Below are positions 43,029 through 51,586 of a stretch of DNA of 64,000 nt, piece by piece. Numbering within the stretch: position 1 is the stretch's first letter; the number at the start of each line of letters is the position of its first letter. Both the position numbers and the translations under genes were made by a program. The notes under the pieces are model-generated. The model did not search any database. It worked only from the letters and a program-made list of their open reading frames with translations, and was not told where the DNA came from. This stretch comes from Rhodoferax antarcticus ANT.BR (GTDB lineage Bacteria > Pseudomonadota > Gammaproteobacteria > Burkholderiales > Burkholderiaceae_C), in contig NZ_MSYM01000013.1 of NCBI RefSeq assembly GCF_001938565.1, positions 621,496 through 685,495 on the forward strand. The letters run 5' to 3'.

Positions 43029-43885
43029 ACACGGGAATCGGTCATTTTCCCAAGCAACTTGACGCCAACCCCACCACCGGGTACCAACGACCCAGCCACC
43101 TCAGCGCCAAGGTCCACCAGTGCTTCGCGGGTGAGAATTTTGTTGACCTTGTCCTTAAACCAGCGCCCGTTTTCAACGACCTCACCCGTCAATCCGTCGA
43201 CTTCAATGACCCCGACCTTGTCGGCGCTGGACCAGCGAAACTCAAATGCAAACACCGGCCGCATGTACATGTGGGTGCTTTCAAACTCTATATGGTCACC
43301 CTGGATTTCAAAGGCATTCACCGCCTGACCGGTGAGATTGGCACTGGCCATCTGCTTGGCAGCGGCCATCGACACCAGTGGCTTGAGCAACTCGGGCCGC
43401 TCAACCTGCGCGGCTTCGGCGTACTTGTATTTGCTGATGTATTGCGCAAACACAGAGGACTTGATGTCGCGTTGCATGCCGTCAATCAGCTGGTCAAACT
43501 GAATCTTGCGGTGGCAGTGCTCCAAGGCCACAAACTCAATGCGAGCTTTGTCCTTTTGTCGGGCTACCTCGAAGACCTTGTCGTCAATTTGCAAGGTTTG
43601 TGCGTAGGGGTTGTGAACGGGAACCTGGTAGGTCAGCTGGCAGCTGTAATCAACCGACCGTTTGGCCACAATGTGCCAGAAAGGCTCCCAGCGCAGCTCC
43701 TGGCGAGAGAGTTGCACCGTCTCCTCCTTGGGCCGATTCAGCGGGTTGAACTTGGCAAACATGCCAAAGGCGCTGAGTTTCTTTTTGTCGGCCTGCTCCT
43801 GGGCCGCACGAAGCGGGTAAACCTCTTCAAAGACAAAAATTTTGGTCGCGCTGTCCGGATGTAGAACGGTTTGCTGGTTGTGCAT
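43025..43885 (-). CDS. Hypothetical protein, unrecognised
   Basis: 286 residues from ATG 43885-43883, preceded by AGGGA at proper spacing; an ATG nine codons upstream is weaker. I do not recognise the family. The middle is rich in aromatic and charged residues (LRWEPFWHIVAKRSVDYSCQ, EFESTHMYMRPVFAFEFRWS), and the end has a Gly-rich possible membrane-active stretch (LGAEVAGSLVPGGGVGVKLL). No signal peptide. A HRKIQFDQLIDGMQRDIKSS segment contains a single CH pair (LEHCHRK). Convergent with the asparaginase gene (4-base overlap) and alone upstream, with a 112-base gap to the next gene. Confidence 0.75.
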   Translation of the reverse strand: MHNQQTVLHPDSATKIFVFEEVYPLRAAQEQADKKKLSAFGMFAKFNPLNRPKEETVQLSRQELRWEPFWHIVAKRSVDYSCQLTYQVPVHNPYAQTLQIDDKVFEVARQKDKARIEFVALEHCHRKIQFDQLIDGMQRDIKSSVFAQYISKYKYAEAAQVERPELLKPLVSMAAAKQMASANLTGQAVNAFEIQGDHIEFESTHMYMRPVFAFEFRWSSADKVGVIEVDGLTGEVVENGRWFKDKVNKILTREALVDLGAEVAGSLVPGGGVGVKLLGKMTDSRV

Positions 43886-44024
43886 GTGAATGTCCCTGAA
43901 TTGAGTCGCCATACCGGGTCAGACAGACGCAACAGGCAGCATCGTGACGTGTTTGCGTGAACCTCAATGGCCGGGTTGAGTTTATCCGGCACGGCTGAGG
44001 CAGCTGTGCGCTCAGCCTAAAGTT

Positions 44025-44246
44025 CTAGACCCACCCTCGCAACCATTGTTTGGTGTCACGCAGGTCTCGCCACGCCATGCGCCGCGTTGACTTGGCGTGC
44101 ACCGCCTCCAGGTCAATCCACTCGACCTGACCACCTTCAAGTTCGGGCGGAACGACTTTCGTCACCAAAAAGTGTTTTTCTTTGGCCACAGGTTGGACCG
44201 CTGTCCATTTCGACAAAAGCAATTTTTTTGGCTGCAGTGAAATCAT
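44025..44246 (-). CDS. TIGR02450-type small Trp-rich protein
   Basis: 73 residues from ATG 44246-44244. The whole length matches the Trp-rich family: LLSKWTAVQPVAKEKHFLVT, then VEWIDLEAVHAKSTRRMAWR and DTKQWLRGWV. The longer upstream frame is a shadow. Function unknown; the family is common in Proteobacteria and Cyanobacteria. Confidence 0.85.
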   Translation of the reverse strand: MISLQPKKLLLSKWTAVQPVAKEKHFLVTKVVPPELEGGQVEWIDLEAVHAKSTRRMAWRDLRDTKQWLRGWV

Positions 44247-44311
44247 AGGAGCGTGCGTATTGGGGATGGCGCGTGGGTTGATGCGCAGTGCGCATCTGGC
44301 GTTAACGTATT

Positions 44312-44947
44312 TCAGGTAGCGTAGCTTTGCACCGCCACAAAGTGGCACGCGGTACCCATGGCAACAAAGCCGTGCCACACCGCGTGTGAATACCGAATCC
44401 GTGCGTCAAAGACAAAGAAAATGACCCCAACCGTGTACGCCAGCCCACCGGCCACCAACCACATCACGCCCGGCAGGGCCACGCGCTCCAGCAAAGGCAC
44501 GGCAGCTACAACCACCAGCCATCCCATGGCCAGATACAGCCCGGTTGACAGCCAAGGGCGGGACAGTCGGTCCAATGCTTTCAGCGTGACACCCATGGCT
44601 GCCAGCAGCCACACCACACCAAAAAGGCTCCAGCCCCAGGCGCCACTTAGGGCACCCAGTGCAAACGGCGTGTAAGTGCCAGCGATAAACAGGTAAATGG
44701 CACCATGGTCAAGTTTGCAGAAAAGCTGCTTGGCGCGACCCGCTGGCATGGCGTGGTAGAGCGTTGAGGCTAGATAGAGCAGCACCATGGTTGCCGCAAA
44801 CACCATGGTTCCCACAAAGCTGGCAGCACTCTGGTGGCGCGCCGAAGCGATCAAAAAGGGCACGCTGACCACGGCCGCCATGAGTGCCACTCCATGGCTG
44901 ACGCTGTTGGCGATTTCCTCGCCCAAGGATTGCGGACGTTTTGTCAT
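44312..44947 (-). CDS. Hemolysin III family membrane protein (PAQR-like)
   Basis: 211 residues from ATG 44947-44945; the 72 residues upstream in the same frame are not conserved. Seven hydrophobic segments. The conserved His/Asp residues of the PAQR/Hly-III family are present: NSVSHGVALMA, STLYHAMPAG, KLDHGAIYLFIAGTYTPF and SHAVWHGFVAMG. These are thought to form a metal-binding site. Proposed roles in the family range from channel formation to metal-dependent hydrolysis; here none is shown. Confidence 0.92.
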   Translation of the reverse strand: MTKRPQSLGEEIANSVSHGVALMAAVVSVPFLIASARHQSAASFVGTMVFAATMVLLYLASTLYHAMPAGRAKQLFCKLDHGAIYLFIAGTYTPFALGALSGAWGWSLFGVVWLLAAMGVTLKALDRLSRPWLSTGLYLAMGWLVVVAAVPLLERVALPGVMWLVAGGLAYTVGVIFFVFDARIRYSHAVWHGFVAMGTACHFVAVQSYAT

Positions 44948-45081
44948 GCCGGTCATTGTCCATGGCTGACAAGTCAACATAAAACCAGGGGAAATTTTGG
45001 AGGTTGCACCTTCGGCGGTGAACCGCTGGAGAAGCGACACGCTTTTTGCCGCGTGAAGGACAGAGGTGCTGGATAGATTAG

Positions 45082-45183
45082 GTTGACGAGCCTTGACCCC
45101 GGCACTGGCTCCACAGTTAGGGCTGCTTGGTTCCCCACCTGACCCGGTTGGCCGCTTTACCATGCGGGAAGGCCCGTCAGCCC
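45082..45183 (-). ncRNA. ffs: Signal recognition particle RNA (4.5S RNA)
   Basis: On the minus strand the conserved core reads GGTCAGGTGGGGAACCAAGC followed by AGCCC, the SRP domain IV loop. The ends pair as GACGGGCCTT with AAGGCTCGTC. A -10-like TACAAT (minus strand, 45191-45186) lies just before the 5' end. About 100 nt. Together with Ffh it targets membrane proteins. Its place upstream of and divergent from dnaX is usual in betaproteobacteria. Ends are approximate. Confidence 0.88.
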
Positions 45184-45196
45184 ATATTGTAAAGGC

Positions 45197-45382
45197 TCAG
45201 GCCTCGGTCAGGTCTTTGATGGGCGCATCAGGGGCATGGGTCATGACCGATTTGATGCCGTTTTCCATGGCTGTTGCCGACGAATACATCTCGCTGCGCC
45301 CGATCACCTGACCGTTGCCCGCCTTCAGGTTGAACATGAACCTGCCGCTTTTCGACCGGGTGATTTCAAATTTTCCAGCCAT
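45197..45382 (-). CDS. YegP family protein (DUF1508)
   Basis: 61 residues, one DUF1508 unit: GKFEITRSKSGRFMFNLKAG, then NGQVIGRSEMYSSATAMENG and IKSVMTHAPDAPIKDLT. Family members have one or two such units and no settled function. It lies between ffs and dnaX. Confidence 0.88.
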   Translation of the reverse strand: MAGKFEITRSKSGRFMFNLKAGNGQVIGRSEMYSSATAMENGIKSVMTHAPDAPIKDLTEA

Positions 45383-45495
45383 GAATTTCTCCGGTCGTTG
45401 AAGTGTGGTTGAGTGCTTTTGCCGCAGTGCGCGCAGGAAGGGTGCCGCCCGGCATGGCGAAGTCTAGCGCCACGCCCGGCCCTTAGAATCGCCCA

Positions 45496-47598
45496 ATGTC
45501 CTACCTCGTGCTCGCCCGCAAGTACCGCCCCCGCAACTTCACCGAGATGGTGGGGCAGGACCATGTGGTGCAGGCCTTGTCCAACGCGCTGACCACCCAG
45601 CGGCTGCACCACGCCTACATGTTCACTGGCACGCGCGGCGTTGGCAAGACCACGGTGTCACGCATTCTGGCCAAATCGCTCAACTGCCAGGGCCCGGACG
45701 GCACCGGTGGAATCACCGCTACCCCTTGCGGCGTATGCCAGGCGTGCACTGATATTGATAGTGGGCGGTTTGTCGATTACACCGAGCTCGATGCGGCTTC
45801 CAACCGCGGTGTGGATGAGGTACAGGCGCTGCTGGAGCAGGCGGTTTATAAGCCGGTGCAGGGGCGCTTCAAGGTTTTCATGATTGACGAAGTGCATATG
45901 CTCACCGGCCACGCTTTCAACGCGATGCTGAAAACGCTGGAAGAGCCGCCTGAGTACCTGAAATTTGTGCTCGCCACCACCGATCCACAAAAAGTGCCGG
46001 TAACGGTACTTTCTCGTTGTTTGCAATTTAATTTGCGCCCGATGGCGCCTGAAACCATCCGCGAACACCTGCAAAAAGTATTGCAGGCGGAGCAGGTGGG
46101 CGCTGATCTGCAGGCGCTCAAACTGTTGGCGCGCGCCGCGCGTGGCTCGATGCGTGATGCGCTAAGCCTCACCGATCAAGCTATTGCCTTTGGCTCAGGT
46201 GCTCTCACCGAAGCCACGGTGCGCCAGATGCTTGGCAGCGTGGACCGCTCGCATGTGTTTCGCCTGCTGGACGCGCTGGCCCAGGGCGACGGCAAAACGG
46301 TGGTGGAAACCTCAGAGGCGCTGCGCATCAACGGCTTGAGCGCGGCCTCCACCCTGGAAGAAATGAGTGCCGTGCTGCAGCGCATGGCGGTGCTGCAGGC
46401 AGTGCCCGGTATGGCTTCACAAGACGACACCGACCCGGAGCAGGCCGAGCTACAACGCCTGGCGGCGCTGATGCCGATGGATGAAACCCAGTTGCTTTAC
46501 AGCATTTGCCTGCACGGGCGCAGTGAGTTGGGCTTGGCACCTGATGAATACGCCGCGCTGACCATGGTGCTGCTGCGCCTGCTGGCGTTCAAACCCGCCA
46601 ACGGCGTCAGCGCTGTGGCTGAAAAAAAAACACTGAAAAATCCACCGGCGGCACCTGAGCGCGCGCCGCCAGTGCCGCAGATAGCCCCGACAGCGCCGCA
46701 GACTGCCCCTGCAACATCACATGTCGCTGCGGCGGCACCGCAGGTTGCCCCGGTAGTGCCCGTTCAAGACCTCTCACAGCCCAAACGCCAACCGACACTC
46801 CAGCAACCCGTTCAGCCGACACCCCAACCGGCCCGTCAGTCGATATCGCAGGCGACCCTGCAGCCGAAACCCCAGCCTGTAACCCTGACGGCACCCCAGC
46901 CGCCCGCCGAGGCCGCCCCTGTAGCGAGTGTGGTCAACGAGCATGATGTGCCAAATCAGCCTCTAGCCCCCGTATCTATTGCGGAAGAAGCTATTGAAAA
47001 CAAAGCAGTAACGACCTTGCCAGAAGGCCAGCACCTGGCGGTGAGAGAGTTATCCCAGAGCACGACTTCCACTCAAAATATTGCATCAAATCAGCCTCTA
47101 GCCCAAGAGAAACAAGGGCCAGTAGCTACGAATATTGAAGCCTATCCGGTGCGGGTGCAAACCGATTCGGCGCGCGATGTGGTGGCCCAGGCAGTACCGC
47201 ATGACGTCAACACCACCGCTGAGGGCGACTTTTGGCATGCCACCGTGCAGGCGCTGATCGCCGCCGAGGCCATCAACGCCATGGCGCGTGAGCTGGCCTT
47301 GCAGTCGCAATTGATCGCGCGCGACAGCGACCAGTGGCTGCTGCGCGTGGAGCGGGAGTCACTCAACCAGAGCGGCAGCCGTGACCGCCTGACCGCTGCA
47401 CTGGCTGCCACTGGTTACCCGGTGCGCCTGACGATTGAGGTCGGCCGCGTCACCGACAGCCCGGCCAAACGCAACGCAGCGGCGGCGGCGCAGCGCCAGT
47501 TGGCGGCTGAAAAAATCGTTTTTGACGATCCGTTTGTGCAGTCGATGATGCGTGAGTTTGCGGCGAAAATCGTGCCTGGCAGCATCAAACCGCTGTAG
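45496..47598 (+). CDS. dnaX: DNA polymerase III subunits gamma/tau
   Basis: 700 residues. AAA+ clamp-loader core: start MSYLVLARKYRPRNFTEMVG, Walker A GTRGVGKTT (about residues 45-53), zinc module (LNCQG, then CGVCQAC, about 64-86), Walker B MIDEVHML, sensor 1 LATTDPQKVPVTVLSRC, and collar domain III ending about residue 372. A Pro/Gln-rich linker (about 385-560) with two dispersed-repeat copies joins the tau-specific C-terminal part, which binds DnaB and the polymerase (HATVQALIAAEAINAMAREL). A run of nine A at 46622-46630, right after domain III, could shift the frame to yield a short gamma form of about 379 or 387 residues. Confidence 0.97.
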   Translation: MSYLVLARKYRPRNFTEMVGQDHVVQALSNALTTQRLHHAYMFTGTRGVGKTTVSRILAKSLNCQGPDGTGGITATPCGVCQACTDIDSGRFVDYTELDAASNRGVDEVQALLEQAVYKPVQGRFKVFMIDEVHMLTGHAFNAMLKTLEEPPEYLKFVLATTDPQKVPVTVLSRCLQFNLRPMAPETIREHLQKVLQAEQVGADLQALKLLARAARGSMRDALSLTDQAIAFGSGALTEATVRQMLGSVDRSHVFRLLDALAQGDGKTVVETSEALRINGLSAASTLEEMSAVLQRMAVLQAVPGMASQDDTDPEQAELQRLAALMPMDETQLLYSICLHGRSELGLAPDEYAALTMVLLRLLAFKPANGVSAVAEKKTLKNPPAAPERAPPVPQIAPTAPQTAPATSHVAAAAPQVAPVVPVQDLSQPKRQPTLQQPVQPTPQPARQSISQATLQPKPQPVTLTAPQPPAEAAPVASVVNEHDVPNQPLAPVSIAEEAIENKAVTTLPEGQHLAVRELSQSTTSTQNIASNQPLAQEKQGPVATNIEAYPVRVQTDSARDVVAQAVPHDVNTTAEGDFWHATVQALIAAEAINAMARELALQSQLIARDSDQWLLRVERESLNQSGSRDRLTAALAATGYPVRLTIEVGRVTDSPAKRNAAAAAQRQLAAEKIVFDDPFVQSMMREFAAKIVPGSIKPL
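46622..46630 (+). promoter_or_regulatory. A9 slippery run in dnaX (possible programmed frameshift or transcript slippage site)
   Basis: Frame at the site is GAA AAA AAA ACA CTG. A -1 shift reads on as NTEKSTGGT and stops at TGA 46656-46658; a +1 shift reads one His and stops at TGA 46634-46636. A GC-rich stem (46647-46652 with 46665-46670) lies 16 bases downstream. In E. coli dnaX a -1 frameshift and in Thermus dnaX slippage on nine A make gamma at the equivalent place. Confidence 0.6.
46952..47010 (+). repeat. Dispersed repeat copy 11 (in the dnaX linker)
   Basis: CAAATCAGCCTCTAGCCCCC, then GAAGAAGCTATTGAAAACAA and AGCAGTA; translated in frame as NQPLAPVSIAEEAIENKAV. Confidence 0.75.
47086..47137 (+). 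repeat. Dispersed repeat copy 12 (in the dnaX linker)
   Basis: TCAAATCAGCCTCTAGCCCA, then GGGCCAGTAGCTACGAATAT; translated in frame as NQPLAQEKQGPVATNIEAY. Same frame as copy 11. Confidence 0.75.
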
Positions 47599-47658
47599 CC
47601 GTCGGCGCTACAGGCCGTTGCTCGAAATTCTTTTTAAACCAACCCCAAGGAACCCCAC

Positions 47659-47991
47659 ATGTTCAACAAAGGACAACTCGCTGGCTTGATGAAACAGGCG
47701 CAGTCGATGCAGGAAAACATGAAAAAGGCTCAGGACGATCTGGGCAACATCGAAGTCAGCGGCGAATCTGGCGCGGGCTTGGTCAAAGTCACCATGACCT
47801 GCAAACACGAAGTGCGCCGCATCACCATTGACCCCAGCCTGCTGGCGGAAGACAAAGACATGCTCGAAGACCTGGTGGCTGCCGCGTTTAACGCAGCGCT
47901 GCGCAAGGCCGAAGAAACGTCTGCAGAAATGATGGGCAAGATCACAGCGCAGATGCCAGGCCTCCCAGGCGGCATGAAATTCCCTTTTTGA
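47659..47991 (+). CDS. ybaB: YbaB/EbfC family nucleoid-associated protein
   Basis: 110 residues: [40 protein letters not shown] and a C-terminal [11 protein letters not shown] small DNA-binding dimer, normally found between dnaX and recR as here. RBS CAAGGA upstream. The 159-base gap after it holds an imperfect palindromic region. Confidence 0.95.
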   Translation: MFNKGQLAGLMKQAQSMQENMKKAQDDLGNIEVSGESGAGLVKVTMTCKHEVRRITIDPSLLAEDKDMLEDLVAAAFNAALRKAEETSAEMMGKITAQMPGLPGGMKFPF

Positions 47992-48150
47992 GGGTGGCTA
48001 CCGAGCCAGTGTGATCCGTCGTTGGGCGGTGCTCGCAATCCTCACGTACAGGAAGTACGTTCCGGTTGCTGCGCTCCGTCCGCCTAGGCTGACGCTGGCG
48101 CGCTACGCCCGATACCTTTGTTGTTTTGAAAACCGGAATTCATAGTCTTC
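47992..48150. other. Gap between ybaB and recR with a palindromic, repeat-like core
   Basis: No gene. ACGTAC (48044-48049) and GTACGT (48055-48060) form a hairpin flanked by further partly complementary bases (GCAATCC against GGTTGC). The composition and style (CTCGCAATCCTCACGTACAG) resemble a dispersed intergenic repeat, which would need a genome-wide comparison. Confidence 0.4.
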
Positions 48151-48741
48151 ATGTCAGACACCAATGCGCTTGAGGCGCTGATCCAGTCGCTGCGCTGCCT
48201 GCCGGGCGTGGGGGTGAAGTCGGCGCAGCGCATGGCGTTTCATTTGCTGCAGCACAACCGTGCCGGGGCGCAGGCCTTGGCGCGGGCTTTGAATGAGGCG
48301 GCCCAGAACATTCAGCACTGCGAGCGCTGCCACACCTTTACCCAGGCCGAGGTTTGCGCCACCTGCCTGGATGTGCGGCGCGATGCCAGCAAACTGTGTG
48401 TGGTGGAAACCCCAGCGGACCAGTCGGCGGTGGAGCGCACCGGTGCCTACAAGGGGCTTTATTTTGTGCTGATGGGCAAACTCAGCCCGCTGGACGGCAT
48501 TGGCCCCAAAGACATTGGCCTGAAAAAGCTTTTTGACCGGGCGCTGGACGGTAGCGTGACCGAGGTGATTTTGGCCACCAACTTCACCGCCGAGGGCGAG
48601 GCCACTTCGCACGTCATCAGCGAAGGCCTGAAAGGCCGTGGCCTGCAAATCACCCGGCTGGCGCGTGGCGTGCCGGTGGGCAGCGAGCTGGAGTATGTTG
48701 ACCTGGGCACCATTGCCCATGCGCTGGTCGACCGGCGTTAA
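48151..48741 (+). CDS. recR: Recombination mediator RecR
   Basis: 196 residues. Helix-hairpin-helix ([20 protein letters not shown], residues 9-28), zinc finger ([16 protein letters not shown], about 56-71), Toprim domain ([20 protein letters not shown] ... [15 protein letters not shown]) and a C-terminal Walker-like region. Works with RecO/RecF to load RecA at gaps. Gene order dnaX-ybaB-recR is conserved. Confidence 0.97.
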   Translation: MSDTNALEALIQSLRCLPGVGVKSAQRMAFHLLQHNRAGAQALARALNEAAQNIQHCERCHTFTQAEVCATCLDVRRDASKLCVVETPADQSAVERTGAYKGLYFVLMGKLSPLDGIGPKDIGLKKLFDRALDGSVTEVILATNFTAEGEATSHVISEGLKGRGLQITRLARGVPVGSELEYVDLGTIAHALVDRR

Positions 48742-48758
48742 CGCTTAAGGACTGATTC

Positions 48759-49172
48759 ATGCTGACTGCCTCATTTACCCTGGCTTATTGGTGTGTGTTG
48801 ATCGCAGCGCTGCTGCCACTTGTGTGCACCGGCATTGCCAAGTGGGGCATGTTCACCACACCACCGCAGCATGGCGGCTTTGACAACAACAACCCGCGCG
48901 CCTGGCTGACCCAGCAAACCGACTGGCGCGCGCGCGCCAATGCGGCGCAGGCCAACAGCTTTGAGGCACTGCCGTTTTTCATCGGTGCGGTGGTGATTGC
49001 GCACCAGTTGGGCGCGCAGCAGGGGCTCGTGAATGCGCTGGCGGCGCTGTTTGTGCTGCTGCGCCTGGTGTATGTCGGGCTGTATCTCGGCAACAAGGCT
49101 GGGCTGCGCAGTGTCGTCTGGATGCTGGCCTTTGGCGCCAATATCGCTATCTTGTTTGCCGGGTACCGGTAA
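48759..49172 (+). CDS. MAPEG family membrane protein
   Basis: 137 residues with four hydrophobic helices and the MAPEG blocks FDNNNPRAWLTQQTDWRARA, NAAQANSFEALPFFIGAVVI and LRLVYVGLYLGNKAGLRSVV. Eukaryotic relatives are glutathione-dependent enzymes; the role in bacteria is mostly unknown. 17 bases after recR with its own AAGGA site, so perhaps co-transcribed. Confidence 0.9.
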   Translation: MLTASFTLAYWCVLIAALLPLVCTGIAKWGMFTTPPQHGGFDNNNPRAWLTQQTDWRARANAAQANSFEALPFFIGAVVIAHQLGAQQGLVNALAALFVLLRLVYVGLYLGNKAGLRSVVWMLAFGANIAILFAGYR

Positions 49173-49232
49173 AACACCTTCTTATCAGTAACCGCTCGAC
49201 AGCACCGTGAAACGGGTGTCGGTTAGGCTTGG

Positions 49233-50822
49233 TTACCGTTTCGAGACTTGCACCGCTCTCTTGGCTTGTGCCGCTTGACGCTTGGCTGTCATGGCTTTCG
49301 TGCGGACCGGTGCTTTGGCGGTCTTTTTGCTGCTGATCTTGCTGACACGGCTGGCTTTGCTGCTCCCGCGCTGGGCGGTGCGGCTGACTTTGGCACGGGC
49401 GGGAAGGTACACCACCACTTTTTGCCCCGCCTTGAACGCAGCGGAGGCGCTGATCTTGTTCCACTGAGCGACATCGGCGGCGTTCAGGTGGTAGCGGCGG
49501 GCGAGCGAGGCCACGGTGTCTTTTTTACCAGCTTTAACAGTGGTCCGGCGTAGCACGATCTCCGGCGCTAGCGACAACTGGCCGTTGTCAGCTACGTGGC
49601 TGCTCACATCTTGCAGCACGCTGGTGGCGCGGTGCACCAACAGGGTGGAGCCGGCTTTGATCAACATGCGCCCGTTGATGTTGTTGACCGCACGCAGATC
49701 GGCCTCTGACATGCCGAATTTCGCAGCGGCGTCGGCGGGCTTGAGAGTGCTGGGAGCAATCCAGGCGGTCCAGCTGGCGGTGCTGCCACCGCCATAGGAT
49801 TCCAGATTGGCCTGGAAGATCTGTGCGTTGTCCCAAGGCAGCAGGATTTGCGGTGTGCCCGCCGCCAGCAATACCGGTTTGGAAGCCGAAGGGTTCAGTG
49901 CGCGGAAATCGTCTAACGGCACCTCGGCCAGCTTGGCTGCCAGAGTCACATCAATGTCACGGCGAATATCGACGGTCTGAAAATACGGGTGGTTTCCCAC
50001 TGCTGGCAGGCCCACGTTGTAGCGCGCCGGATCAGCGACGATGTTTTTCACGGCCTGCAACTTGGGCACGTAAAACTGCGTCTCCATCGGCATTTTCAGG
50101 TCGGTGTAGCTGGTGCCCAGGCCCAGCTTCTTGTTTTTGGCAATCGCCCGGCCGACGCTGCCTTCGCCCCAGTTGTAGGCGGCCAGCGCCAGATGCCAGT
50201 CGCCAAACATGCCATAGAGGCGCTGCATGTAGTCCAGCGCAGCGCGGGTGGAGGCCAGCACGTCGCGCCGGTCGTCACGAAACATGTTTTGTGTCAGGTC
50301 GAAATGCCGGCCGGTGGCGGGCATGAACTGCCACATGCCGGCGGCCCGAGCACTGGAGACGGCCTGCGGGTTGAACGCGCTTTCAATAAACGGCAGCAGC
50401 GCCAGCTCGGTGGGCATGTTGCGCCGCTCCAACTCCTCCACAATATAGAACAGGTATTTGCTGCCCCGGTCAGTCATGCGCTGCACATAACCGGGCCGGG
50501 AGCTGTACCACTGTTCGCGGTCACGTACCAGATCGCTGTCAAGGTCGGGCATGGCAAAGCCCAGGCGGATGCGGTCCCACATGTCGGCCGGGGGCGTCAA
50601 GGTGTACACGGACAGGGGATTCAGCGTGACACTGGGCAGTGCGCGCAAGCTGCCACTGGGGTACACCGGTATCCGCAAACCGGGGGGCATGCTGTTGGCC
50701 TGGACGCCTGACGGGGAACCAGTGGACAGCGTGTAAGTGCCTTGCTTGTCGCCACCGGTAGAGGCGCAACCTGCCAGCCAGACACTGAGCAGCAGTGCTG
50801 CCAACTTCAAAAATATTTTCAA
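49233..50822 (-). CDS. mltD: Membrane-bound lytic murein transglycosylase D-like protein
   Basis: 529 residues. Lipoprotein signal (LLLSVWLAGC), a SLT catalytic domain (about residues 115-265) with the catalytic Glu in LLPFIESAFNPQAVSSARAA and the GMWQFMPATGRHF and LALAAYNWGEGSVGRAIAK blocks, then two LysM-type domains (LKPADAAAKFGMSEADLRAV and DTVASLARRYHLNAADVAQW). The C-terminal tail is unusually basic (Lys/Arg/Ala/Ser-rich from about residue 480). Cleaves peptidoglycan. Its start overlaps the gloB stop by 4 bases (coupled). Confidence 0.92.
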   Translation of the reverse strand: MKIFLKLAALLLSVWLAGCASTGGDKQGTYTLSTGSPSGVQANSMPPGLRIPVYPSGSLRALPSVTLNPLSVYTLTPPADMWDRIRLGFAMPDLDSDLVRDREQWYSSRPGYVQRMTDRGSKYLFYIVEELERRNMPTELALLPFIESAFNPQAVSSARAAGMWQFMPATGRHFDLTQNMFRDDRRDVLASTRAALDYMQRLYGMFGDWHLALAAYNWGEGSVGRAIAKNKKLGLGTSYTDLKMPMETQFYVPKLQAVKNIVADPARYNVGLPAVGNHPYFQTVDIRRDIDVTLAAKLAEVPLDDFRALNPSASKPVLLAAGTPQILLPWDNAQIFQANLESYGGGSTASWTAWIAPSTLKPADAAAKFGMSEADLRAVNNINGRMLIKAGSTLLVHRATSVLQDVSSHVADNGQLSLAPEIVLRRTTVKAGKKDTVASLARRYHLNAADVAQWNKISASAAFKAGQKVVVYLPARAKVSRTAQRGSSKASRVSKISSKKTAKAPVRTKAMTAKRQAAQAKRAVQVSKR

Positions 50823-51586
50823 AACTGATTTTTCCAGGTGCGCAGTGCAGCAAAAACACTGACAGGGTCTTGCGCAGACGCGTCAAATTGCTGCACCGCA
50901 CGGATCACACCGGGAAGGTGCGTCCGCAAAAAAGGGTTAACGGCATTTTCCAGCCCGATGCTGGAGGGCAAGGTGGGCACATTTTGCTTGACCAGCGCCT
51001 TGACTTTGACCTGATAGGCGATCAAGGCTTGGTTGTCAGGCTCCACCGCCCGTGCAAACACGAGTCCGCTGGCAGTGTACTCATGCGCGCAACACACCCG
51101 CGTGTTGTCGGGCAGGGCGGCCAGCTTGCCCAACGACGCCAGCATTTGCGCCGGTGTGCCTTCAAACAGGCGGCCACTGCCCGCGCTGAACAGGGTGTCA
51201 CCACAAAACAGCAGCGGGGCCTGATCTTGCGGCTGGGCATAAAACGCGATGTGGCCTGCGGTGTGGCCAGGCACGTCTAGCACTTGCAGCGTCAAGCCCA
51301 GCAGGTGGACGGTGTCACCCTCCTTGAGCCGGGTCAAAGGCTCGGGCACGCACTCCAGCAGCGGGCCAAACACTTGAGCACCCGTGGCTACGCGTAGTTC
51401 GGCTACACCGCCGGTGTGGTCGTTGTGGTGGTGCGTGACTAGAATCGCCTCAAGTTGAAGTCCCAAGCGCTTGATGGCCTCAAAAACTACATGGGCTTCG
51501 CCGGGGTCAACCACCAAGGCACGCGCCCCGTCGTGCAGCATCCAGATGTAGTTGTCGTTGAAAGCAGGCAGTGGAATTAAGTTCAT
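50819..51586 (-). CDS. gloB: Hydroxyacylglutathione hydrolase (glyoxalase II)
   Basis: 255 residues, metallo-beta-lactamase fold. Start [20 protein letters not shown] and metal-binding motif LVTHHHNDHTGG (about residues 51-62), VLDVPGHTAGHIAFYA, FCGDTLFSAGSGRLFEGTPA and CCAHEYTASGLVFARAV are all diagnostic. Hydrolyses S-lactoylglutathione in methylglyoxal detoxification. Starts back-to-back with the methyltransferase gene, the two ATG codons overlapping by two bases. Confidence 0.96.
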   Translation of the reverse strand: MNLIPLPAFNDNYIWMLHDGARALVVDPGEAHVVFEAIKRLGLQLEAILVTHHHNDHTGGVAELRVATGAQVFGPLLECVPEPLTRLKEGDTVHLLGLTLQVLDVPGHTAGHIAFYAQPQDQAPLLFCGDTLFSAGSGRLFEGTPAQMLASLGKLAALPDNTRVCCAHEYTASGLVFARAVEPDNQALIAYQVKVKALVKQNVPTLPSSIGLENAVNPFLRTHLPGVIRAVQQFDASAQDPVSVFAALRTWKNQF

